Assembly (NCBI GenBank): GCA_023399505.1
Contig: JAEWOZ010000102.1
Coordinates: 1 to 15,341, forward strand
DNA: 15,341 bases
Source of the DNA: Fusobacteriota bacterium
GTDB taxonomy: Bacteria; Fusobacteriota; Fusobacteriia; Bac17; JAEWOZ01
Reading direction: 5' to 3'
Every line of letters starts with the position of its first letter. Position 1 is the stretch's first letter. The notes under the pieces were generated by a model that saw only the letters and a program-made list of their open reading frames with translations, ran no database searches and had not been told where the DNA came from. A program made the translations under genes and the position numbers. Below are positions 1 through 4,727 of the stretch, in pieces.

Positions 1-1
1 C

Positions 2-430
2 AAAGATTTTTTACAAACGTTTTCAGTTAAAGAAAAAGATATATTTAAAAAATGGTTAGATAATTTAGTTAATAAAATATTGTCTAATCCTTCTTTTAAA
101 AGAAAAGTGATAAAAGATAACACATTAGCATTAAAATCATTAGATCTTAATATTATTAAGAAATTTTCTCTTAAAATTAAAGAAAATAATAAGGATAAAG
201 CTAACATCACTTTTTCTGAAAAAGATTTAATAATTTCTTTACCAGAAAATGATAATTTAAATGATAATGCTCTTGAAGCAATAAGTGGAGGTTTAACTAC
301 TCTTGTTGAAGTTAGAAGAGGGCAAGATGGCAAACTTTACTACGCTGAGGGAACAGTTGCAACCGATGGTAATTTAAACGTAGACCTTAATGAACAAACA
401 GGTGCCTTTAGATTAAGAACTTCAAATTAA
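2..430 (+). CDS. NHLP-type leader precursor peptide, 5' end outside window
   Basis: Precursor of a secreted peptide. The frame is open from the first bases of the window, so the gene begins upstream. A TTG at 80 could be read as a start, but the upstream codons read as sensible leader (DFLQTFSVKEKD...). The visible leader, at least 97 residues, resembles nitrile-hydratase-like (NHLP) leaders: a helical segment with SNPSFKRKVIKDNTLALKSL, then a strand ending in SLPEN, then LNDNALEAISGG. Cleavage after GG would release a 45-residue, cysteine-free core containing DGKLYYAEG and DGNLNVDLNEQTG. The C39 transporter at 6011 is the likely processing enzyme. The next gene starts 11 bases after the stop, so they are probably cotranscribed. 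Leader type is seen in the sequence; the activity of the product is unknown. Confidence 0.85.
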   Translation, partial: KDFLQTFSVKEKDIFKKWLDNLVNKILSNPSFKRKVIKDNTLALKSLDLNIIKKFSLKIKENNKDKANITFSEKDLIISLPENDNLNDNALEAISGGLTTLVEVRRGQDGKLYYAEGTVATDGNLNVDLNEQTGAFRLRTSN

Positions 431-441
431 AGGAGAAAACT

Positions 442-645
442 ATGAAAAATAGAATTAGACAATTTAAGGAGAAAGATTTATCAAAAATATCCGGTGGCAG
501 CAATGAGCTCGTTTTCAATGTTAAACCTGGAGTTAAGATAAATGCTAATTTAGAATTAATAGATAATAGGCAAGTTAAAAATGTTCATAATGAAAATATA
601 ATTAAAGTGATTGAAAAAGAAAAAACAACAGTAGATATATTATAG
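442..645 (+). CDS. Short-leader double-glycine precursor peptide 1
   Basis: A 67-residue peptide preceded by a good ribosome site (AAAGGAG). Its 19-residue basic leader ends in KDLSKISGG, so cleavage after GG would give a 48-residue core. The core has no cysteine or tryptophan and carries NLELIDNRQ at residues 36-44, a version of the motif shared by the array. It ends in a hydrophobic alternating stretch, KTTVDIL, which looks like a beta strand. It is the first of seven consecutive short-leader genes and is packed between neighbours with gaps of 11 and 8 bases. I recognise no known peptide family beyond the double-glycine leader. Export by the NHLM-type cassette downstream is inferred from proximity. 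Confidence 0.8.
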   Translation: MKNRIRQFKEKDLSKISGGSNELVFNVKPGVKINANLELIDNRQVKNVHNENIIKVIEKEKTTVDIL

Positions 646-653
646 GAGGAAAA

Positions 654-857
654 ATGAAAAAGAATAACAAAAACAGAAATAAATTCGATTTAGGAAAGGT
701 ATCAGGTGGACTTTCACTATCAGGCGGAATAACTTCAGGTGGAGCACTTAACTTAGTAGATAAATCTAAAGATATTAAAGACGATAAGAAAACTGGTGTA
801 GTTAATAAGAAAGATACTACAGTTGGAATATTTATAGATGCTGACGTATCTATGTAA
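654..857 (+). CDS. Short-leader double-glycine precursor peptide 2
   Basis: A 67-residue peptide with a strong ribosome site (AGGAGG) just after the previous stop. The 19-residue leader, rich in Lys, Asn and Arg, ends in KFDLGKVSGG. The 48-residue core is glycine-rich at first (LSLSGGITSGG), then has ALNLVDKSK at residues 31-39, KKTG, and a hydrophobic tail with TTVGIFID. There is no cysteine. Two further GG pairs lie inside the core (SLSGG, TSGG), but they lack the hydrophobic leader context, so processing at SGG of residues 17-19 is the simplest reading. Function unknown; it belongs to the same family as the gene at 863. Confidence 0.8.
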   Translation: MKKNNKNRNKFDLGKVSGGLSLSGGITSGGALNLVDKSKDIKDDKKTGVVNKKDTTVGIFIDADVSM

Positions 858-862
858 GAATT

Positions 863-1051
863 ATGAAAAAGAAGAAAAATTTAAAATATGATTTATCTAA
901 GGTATCAGGTGGTTTAAAGGCTAACTTTGGAAAAGGTTCTGAAACTTTAGGAACTATTAATTTAATTGATAATTCTAAAGATGAAAACATAAATAACAAA
1001 ACAGGTTTTACATCTATAGATGATAAAACGATAAATATAGAATTTTTATAA
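863..1051 (+). CDS. Short-leader double-glycine precursor peptide 3
   Basis: A 62-residue peptide with a 17-residue leader ending in KYDLSKVSGG and a 45-residue core. The core contains TINLIDNSK at residues 31-39, NNKTG, and ends in DKTINIEFL. It aligns well with the core of the gene at 654 (G-x-[LI]-N-L-[VI]-D-[KN]-S-K-D, then KTG), so the two look like diverged duplicates. The start is only five bases after the upstream stop and has no convincing ribosome site (only TAAGAATT), so it is probably translated by coupling to the gene before it and perhaps at a lower level. No cysteine. Function unknown. Confidence 0.75.
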   Translation: MKKKKNLKYDLSKVSGGLKANFGKGSETLGTINLIDNSKDENINNKTGFTSIDDKTINIEFL

Positions 1052-1077
1052 TAATTAAAAAAATAAAAGGAGAAAAA

Positions 1078-1314
1078 ATGAAAAAAAATAAAAGAATTGA
1101 TCTATCAAAAGTAGCAGGAGGTTTAAGTGTAGGTGGAGCTGTTTTAGCTAAAGGTGACGTAAATGCTATTGATAGTAGAGAAGTTATTAATACTTCAATA
1201 GACTCAAGAAATTTTAATGAAACAAAAACAGGAGTTGATATTGGAATTAAAGTTAAGGCTTCTAAAGGTATAGGAAGTGCAGCTGATAAACTTACTTCAG
1301 CACTTAAATCTTAA
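1078..1314 (+). CDS. Short-leader double-glycine precursor peptide 4
   Basis: A 78-residue peptide behind a strong ribosome site (AAAGGAG). It has the shortest leader of the set, 15 residues ending in RIDLSKVAGG. The 63-residue core begins LSVGGAVLAKG, carries DVNAIDSRE at residues 27-35 and TKTGVDIGIKVK, and then has a tail with KGIGSAADKLTSALKS that could form an amphipathic helix, which most siblings lack. An internal VGG at residues 18-20 lies close to the leader site; the SKVAGG context favours cleavage after residue 15. No cysteine. The precursor call is strong, the activity unknown. Confidence 0.8.
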   Translation: MKKNKRIDLSKVAGGLSVGGAVLAKGDVNAIDSREVINTSIDSRNFNETKTGVDIGIKVKASKGIGSAADKLTSALKS

Positions 1315-1351
1315 TTTTTGATACAAACTTTCCAAATTGTAAGGGGGAAAG

Positions 1352-1588
1352 ATGAAAAAGAAAAGAAATAGACAAATAGATTTGTCAAAAGTAGCAGGTG
1401 GAACTGATAATCCTAAAACTGAAACTTACAGTTTCGATGATTCTATAAATTTTGTAGACGAGAATGGAACTACATATTTAGGAAATGTTAAAGGTACAAC
1501 TACAACTACTTCATATAATACATCTGAAACCACAATAAAAAAAGGTGGACCTTTGTCTGATCTTATAAAAAAGATAAACAGAAGTTAA
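1352..1588 (+). CDS. Short-leader double-glycine precursor peptide 5
   Basis: A 78-residue peptide preceded by AAGGGGG. The 17-residue leader ends in QIDLSKVAGG. The 61-residue core is the most threonine-rich of the array (KGTTTTTSYNTSETT) and keeps a divergent motif, SINFVDENG, at residues 31-39. It ends in a lysine-rich segment with KKGGPLSDLIKKINRS that could be an amphipathic helix. A GG at residues 64-65 lies inside the core and lacks the leader context. No cysteine, so Ser/Thr-based lanthionine rings are not possible within the peptide. The next gene begins two bases after this stop. Confidence 0.78.
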   Translation: MKKKRNRQIDLSKVAGGTDNPKTETYSFDDSINFVDENGTTYLGNVKGTTTTTSYNTSETTIKKGGPLSDLIKKINRS

Positions 1589-1590
1589 AG

Positions 1591-1803
1591 ATGAAAATAA
1601 GATACAAGAAAAAGAAATTGATAGATCTATCTAAAATAAGTGGTGGTACAGGATTAGATGTAACCTTTAAAGGTAACACTAAAATAGGTGGCGAGTTAAC
1701 TGCTATTAATAATGCACAAGAGATAACTTCTGGGAGTGTTAATACAACTATAAATGAATATCATAAAAAGGAAAAAGTTAAGATTCTAGGAATAGAATTT
1801 TAG
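1591..1803 (+). CDS. Short-leader double-glycine precursor peptide 6
   Basis: A 70-residue peptide whose start is two bases after the previous stop with only a weak ribosome site (GTTAAAG), pointing to translational coupling. The 19-residue leader, very rich in lysine, ends in IDLSKISGG. The 51-residue core, TGLDVTFKGNTKIGG..., contains a diverged motif ELTAINNAQ at residues 35-43 and ends in EKVKILGIEF, a probable beta strand. No cysteine. An IGG pair inside the core is unlikely to be a leader site. Function unknown. Confidence 0.78.
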   Translation: MKIRYKKKKLIDLSKISGGTGLDVTFKGNTKIGGELTAINNAQEITSGSVNTTINEYHKKEKVKILGIEF

Positions 1804-1819
1804 CGTTAGGAAGGTACGT

Positions 1820-2020
1820 ATGAGAAGAAAAAAGAATAAAGGATTAAACTTAAGTAAAGTAAGTGGAGGGATGTCTATAAATGTAGAAGGTAATATTGAA
1901 GCTAAAAAGATGACCTTAATAGATAATTCAAAAAAAGAACATACTCAAAATGACCAAACCTTTCATAAGATTATAGAAATTGAAAGAGATATAAGCATCT
2001 TATCATCCCCTCTTAGTTAA
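1820..2020 (+). CDS. Short-leader double-glycine precursor peptide 7
   Basis: A 66-residue peptide with a ribosome site TAGGAAGG. The 17-residue leader, starting MRRKKNKG, ends in LNLSKVSGG. The 49-residue core starts MSINVEGNIEAKK, carries MTLIDNSKK just after it, and ends in EIERDISILSSPLS. The LIDNSK string is identical to that of the gene at 863, although the rest of the core differs. It is the last of the short-leader run; the next gene, 57 bases on, has a long leader. No cysteine. Function unknown. Confidence 0.78.
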   Translation: MRRKKNKGLNLSKVSGGMSINVEGNIEAKKMTLIDNSKKEHTQNDQTFHKIIEIERDISILSSPLS

Positions 2021-2077
2021 TATATTTATAAGAATTTAATGATATTATTTTAATAATACGGAGAGGATTTTTTTAAG

Positions 2078-2470
2078 ATGAATATGAGTGAAAAAGAACT
2101 ATTACTAAAACTTTTAATTTCAACAGAGAAGAATAAAATACTAGCAACTCTTTTTAATAAAAATAAAAGAGAGTTTTTATCAAATCTCATTTCTAATATT
2201 AGCCCTGAAAGAACTTCAGAATATATTTCTAAATATTTAGGTTATAGTTTATTAACAAGTAAAAAGAGCTATAAAGAAGTAGTTAAAGATGCTAAAAATT
2301 TACTAATAAGTGATAGAAATGATTTAAATGATAGAGCTTTAGAGGCGGTAAGCGGTGGTGCAAATTTAATATTTGAAAAAGATAAAAGCTTAAGAGGTGC
2401 AGTCTCTTCTATTCAAGGAGCTCAAATAATAGAAAAAGATGGAAAACTTTACTTAAAAATAGTAGAGTAA
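2078..2470 (+). CDS. Long-leader double-glycine precursor peptide
   Basis: A 130-residue precursor with ribosome site GGAGAGG. An in-frame ATG two codons later (2084) is an alternative start. The leader of about 94 residues is mostly helical and ends in DLNDRALEAVSGG, the same ending as the first gene of the window (LNDNALEAISGG) and of NHLP/Nif11-type leaders. The 36-residue core is the shortest in the array and ends in EKDGKLYLKIVE; its DGKLY string is shared with the first gene. The shared NLxDNS motif is not evident, though RGAVSSIQGAQ sits at about the right place. The N-terminal half is less clearly NHLP than the first gene, so the leader subfamily is uncertain. Confidence 0.78.
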   Translation: MNMSEKELLLKLLISTEKNKILATLFNKNKREFLSNLISNISPERTSEYISKYLGYSLLTSKKSYKEVVKDAKNLLISDRNDLNDRALEAVSGGANLIFEKDKSLRGAVSSIQGAQIIEKDGKLYLKIVE

Positions 2471-2502
2471 TTTTTTGTAATAGATTATTTAATTTATATA
2501 GT

Positions 2503-2522
2503 ATTAAACAGTTGAGTTTAAT
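2503..2522. repeat. Small perfect inverted repeat between peptide genes
   Basis: ATTAAAC and GTTTAAT form a perfect 7-bp stem with a 6-base loop in the 123-base gap between the peptide genes at 2078 and 2594. Only three T residues follow it, so it is a poor terminator; it could be a weak attenuator or an RNA-stability element. AT-rich stems of this size can arise by chance. Confidence 0.35.
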
Positions 2523-2593
2523 TTGTAAGATAAATTAGGTATAAATGGAACTGGCTATATAGAAATTGAAAGTTAGAAAAGATAGGAGTTATT

Positions 2594-2968
2594 ATGGAAA
2601 TAAACAAAATATTAGGTAAGATAAAGTTAAAATACTCAAAAGATAAAGATTTCAAAAATGAATTTGATAAAAATAAAGAAAAAGCTATAGAGAAATATTT
2701 TGGTAAAAATGTTTTAAAAGTGTTAAAAATAAATTTTGGAAACATTTCGCAAATTAATACCAAATCTCTTTTAAGTACTAAAGAAGAATTGGATGATAAT
2801 TCTTTAGAAGGAATAGCAGGTGGTAAAGATAAAAAACCTAAAAATGAAACTAGAATTGTTACAATTGAAGAAGAATATAGACAAACTGACTTTGATCTAG
2901 GGTTGAAAAATACTCGTACTGGTGGAGATGTTAACCTTGTAGATAATAGCACTATTCGTAAAGTATAA
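2594..2968 (+). CDS. Long-leader double-glycine precursor peptide, paralogue A
   Basis: A 124-residue precursor with ribosome site AGGAG. The leader of 77 residues has KYSKDKDFKNEFDKNKEKAI, then a diverged middle, then ELDDNSLEGIAGG. This is the pattern of NHLP/Nif11-like leaders (helix with D-x-x-F, a later acidic L-x-[DE]-x-x-LEG-[IV]-AGG). The 47-residue core is charged, KDKKPKNETRIV..., and ends in TGGDVNLVDNSTIRKV, which carries the same NLVDNS motif as the short-leader peptides. No cysteine. Leader residues 14-34 are almost identical to those of the next gene, down to the DNA, so the pair is a duplication. Start choice is supported by the ribosome site. Confidence 0.82.
   Translation: MEINKILGKIKLKYSKDKDFKNEFDKNKEKAIEKYFGKNVLKVLKINFGNISQINTKSLLSTKEELDDNSLEGIAGGKDKKPKNETRIVTIEEEYRQTDFDLGLKNTRTGGDVNLVDNSTIRKV
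2636..2691 (+). repeat. Direct repeat, copy 1 (leader of peptide gene at 2594)
   Basis: This 56-base stretch is identical base for base to 3019-3074. It encodes the SKDKDFKNEFDKNKEKAI part of the leader. Identity of synonymous positions over this length, flanked by diverged sequence, points to recent duplication or gene conversion confined to the leader. Confidence 0.9.
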
Positions 2969-2976
2969 GAGGAGAA

Positions 2977-3345
2977 ATGAAAATGAATAAAACGTTAAAA
3001 AGTTTAAAAGAAAAATATTCAAAAGATAAAGATTTCAAAAATGAATTTGATAAAAATAAAGAAAAAGCTATAGAAAAGCATTTTGGTAAGAAAGCTCTTA
3101 AACAATTACAAGTAAATATAGAAAATGTACCTAGCAATACTATTAAATCATTTTTAAATTCTAAAGAAGAACTTGATGATATGGCTTTAGAAGGAATAGC
3201 AGGCGGTAAGAAAGAAGAGAAAAGGAAAGAAGAAATAATAGAAATAAGAGTTCCTAAAATCGTTAAGGAAGAATATAAAGTTAACATGACTCCTACAGTA
3301 AAAGGAAATTTGAATGTAACAAAAGGTTCATTTACAGATTTCTAA
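2977..3345 (+). CDS. Long-leader double-glycine precursor peptide, paralogue B
   Basis: A 122-residue precursor, paralogue of the gene at 2594, starting eight bases after its stop. With the 2977 start the leader is 77 residues and matches the paralogue in length (MKMNKTL against MEINKIL). The in-frame ATG at 2983 has better spacing from GAGGAG and may be the true start. The leader ends in ELDDMALEGIAGG. The 45-residue core is strongly basic and acidic at first (KKEEKRKEEIIEIRVPK) and ends KGNLNVTKGSFTDF, a diverged form of the shared motif. No cysteine. It is the last peptide gene; an intrinsic terminator follows within 20 bases. Confidence 0.82.
   Translation: MKMNKTLKSLKEKYSKDKDFKNEFDKNKEKAIEKHFGKKALKQLQVNIENVPSNTIKSFLNSKEELDDMALEGIAGGKKEEKRKEEIIEIRVPKIVKEEYKVNMTPTVKGNLNVTKGSFTDF
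3019..3074 (+). repeat. Direct repeat, copy 2 (leader of peptide gene at 2977)
   Basis: This 56-base stretch is identical to 2636-2691 and encodes the same leader segment. Sequence on both sides differs, including the core region. Confidence 0.9.
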
Positions 3346-3359
3346 AATTTACTTAAAAG

Positions 3360-3391
3360 AAAAGCAATTTATTCTTAAGTTGCTTTTTATT
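3360..3391 (+). terminator. Intrinsic terminator of the peptide array
   Basis: AAAAGCAATTT (3360-3370) pairs with AAGTTGCTTTT (3377-3387), 11 bp with one G-T wobble, around a 6-base loop and followed by a T-rich tract. It lies 15 bases after the last peptide stop and separates the peptide array from the export operon. Confidence 0.8.
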
Positions 3392-3478
3392 TTTATAACT
3401 TTCATAAGTTAAAATTATTCAGACAATTACTTTCTATATCATTCTTTTTCAAAATAATATAGAAATGCAAATGCAGGT

Positions 3479-3507
3479 ATAATGCTATCCAGAGCATTAT
3501 TTTTTTA
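3479..3507 (+). terminator. Terminator-like hairpin with no assigned transcript
   Basis: ATAATGCT (3479-3486) pairs perfectly with AGCATTAT (3493-3500) around a 6-base loop, followed by a run of T from 3500 to 3506. This has the form of an intrinsic terminator on the + strand. The peptide array already ends at 3360-3391, and the export promoter starts at 3518, so this is either a back-up terminator or the end of a small untranslated RNA in 3392-3500. A TATAAT string overlaps its 5' edge, but there is no good -35 upstream of it. Confidence 0.65.
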
Positions 3508-3517
3508 TAAAATATTT

Positions 3518-3546
3518 TTGCAATTTGTTTTTTATCAAACTATACT
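3518..3546 (+). promoter_or_regulatory. Sigma-70-type promoter of the export operon
   Basis: TTGCAA (3518-3523) and TATACT (3541-3546) with a 17-base spacer. Transcription would start near 3553, giving a leader of about 25 bases before the ATG at 3578, with the GGAGGA ribosome site at 3565-3570. It stands directly downstream of a terminator hairpin and upstream of seven genes with no later terminator until 14257. Confidence 0.7.
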
Positions 3547-3577
3547 TCATTAAATATAAAACATGGAGGAATATTTT

Positions 3578-4717
3578 ATGAGATTATTTTTAATTTTCGC
3601 ACTTCTTTTATGGAATTGTGATGGAACTAAAAATACAGGAGCTAAGAGAGCTTCCCTAGCCAAAAAAGGAAAAGGAGATATTTCAATAGGAGTTTCATGG
3701 TCTGATGATAAAAGTCTTTTTGTTGAAGGACTAGAGCTTGCATTGGAGGAGATAAATAATGAGGGAGTAATTAATAATAGAAAAGTTAGATTAATAATAA
3801 AAGATGATGAAAAATCTATAAATAAAGGACTCATTAATGCTGAGCAATTTTCAAATGATTTAAATGTAGTTGCTGTAATTGGGCATTTTGAGTCATATAT
3901 AACAATGCCTGCATCTTCAGTTTATGAATTTAATAAAATAGTTATGGTTACGCCTTTATCCACAGCAGCAGCAATAACTAAAAATAAATATGAATATGTA
4001 TTTAGGACTATTCCTAGCGATAAGATTATAGGTTCACAATTAGCAGCTTACTTTGATACTAAAGAATATAAAAATACAATGTTATGTTATGTAAATTCAA
4101 TTTACGGTTTGAGCTTTGCTAATGAATTTGAAAGTAAAGCAGAAATATTTGAAATAAATGTAAAAGATAGAGTTGCTTATGATGTAGGAAGTAACAGAGA
4201 ATTTGGAAGAATAGCAACTAAATGGAAAACCTTTACTAATCAATTTGATTCGATAATGTTTGTAGGTAACATACCTGGAGGAGAAAATTTCTTAATAGAG
4301 ACAAGAAAAGAATTTCCTAATACACCTATAATTTGTGGGGAAGATATGGTAAATGATAGTCTATTACCTTTTAACGAAGATGTACTTAAAGAGGTATATT
4401 TCCCTGCTATTTTCCATCCAGATGAAAATAGAGCTGAAGTAGTAGATTTTAAAGAAAAATTCATAGCAAGATATGGTAAAAACCCTGATCTGAATGCTGC
4501 ACTAGCATATGATACTTTAAAAGTAATTTGTGAAGCTATAAAAAAAGGAAAAAGTTCTGTTCCAGCTGATATAGCTAAAAACTTAAAAAGCTTGAAAGAT
4601 TTTAAAGGAGTTGTTACTAAGTATAATTTTGATCAAGATGGCGATCTTATTTTTAAAGATAAGATCGGTTTACAAAAAATTACTAATAAAAAGTTTACCT
4701 ATATAGGTAGATATTAA
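3578..4717 (+). CDS. Periplasmic-binding-protein-like lipoprotein (branched-chain amino acid type)
   Basis: A 379-residue lipoprotein resembling substrate-binding proteins of the branched-chain amino acid (LivJ/Peripla_BP_6) fold. I start at ATG 3578, because GGAGGA at 3565-3570 is its ribosome site and lies inside the reading frame from the earlier ATG at 3563. The signal MRLFLIFALLLWNC puts the lipid-bearing cysteine at residue 14, with an unusual W-N before it. The fold begins near residue 34 (DISIGVSWS, then FVEGLELALEEINNEG, and later MVTPLSTAAA, FRTIPSD and ALAYDTLKV). No permease or ATPase of a Liv importer is present; the HlyD gene follows ten bases later. A role as peptide or environmental sensor, chaperone or immunity lipoprotein is inference. 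The fold call is firm, the ligand unknown. Confidence 0.85.
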   Translation: MRLFLIFALLLWNCDGTKNTGAKRASLAKKGKGDISIGVSWSDDKSLFVEGLELALEEINNEGVINNRKVRLIIKDDEKSINKGLINAEQFSNDLNVVAVIGHFESYITMPASSVYEFNKIVMVTPLSTAAAITKNKYEYVFRTIPSDKIIGSQLAAYFDTKEYKNTMLCYVNSIYGLSFANEFESKAEIFEINVKDRVAYDVGSNREFGRIATKWKTFTNQFDSIMFVGNIPGGENFLIETRKEFPNTPIICGEDMVNDSLLPFNEDVLKEVYFPAIFHPDENRAEVVDFKEKFIARYGKNPDLNAALAYDTLKVICEAIKKGKSSVPADIAKNLKSLKDFKGVVTKYNFDQDGDLIFKDKIGLQKITNKKFTYIGRY

Positions 4718-4727
4718 GGAGAGAGAA

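Noticed and set aside
1352..1588. Threonine-rich core as a lanthipeptide
   Set aside because: No cysteine in the peptide and no dehydratase or cyclase gene in the window.
442..2020. The short tandem genes as a CRISPR-like or simple repeat array
   Set aside because: Repetition is at the protein-leader level only; spacing and DNA sequence differ between units, and each is an open frame with its own start and stop.
2475..2502. Possible promoter TTGTAA-16-TATAGT before the gene at 2594
   Set aside because: The -35 is poor and such matches are frequent in this AT-rich DNA; readthrough from the array explains expression equally well.
3563..3577. Upstream ATG as start of the binding-protein lipoprotein
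   Set aside because: It would put the GGAGGA ribosome site inside the coding region and add MEEYF in front of a good signal peptide.
2518..3834. Minus-strand open frames at 2518-2952, 2952-3287 and 3550-3834
   Set aside because: They lie opposite well-supported peptide and lipoprotein genes, have low-complexity Ser/Phe/Leu products typical of reverse reading of AT-rich genes, and two of them resemble each other only because the paralogous genes do.
4240..4464. Minus-strand open frame inside the binding-protein gene
   Set aside because: Fully inside a clear gene, with no ribosome site or recognisable product; the same applies to 7834-8022, 10201-10494 and 13068-13286.
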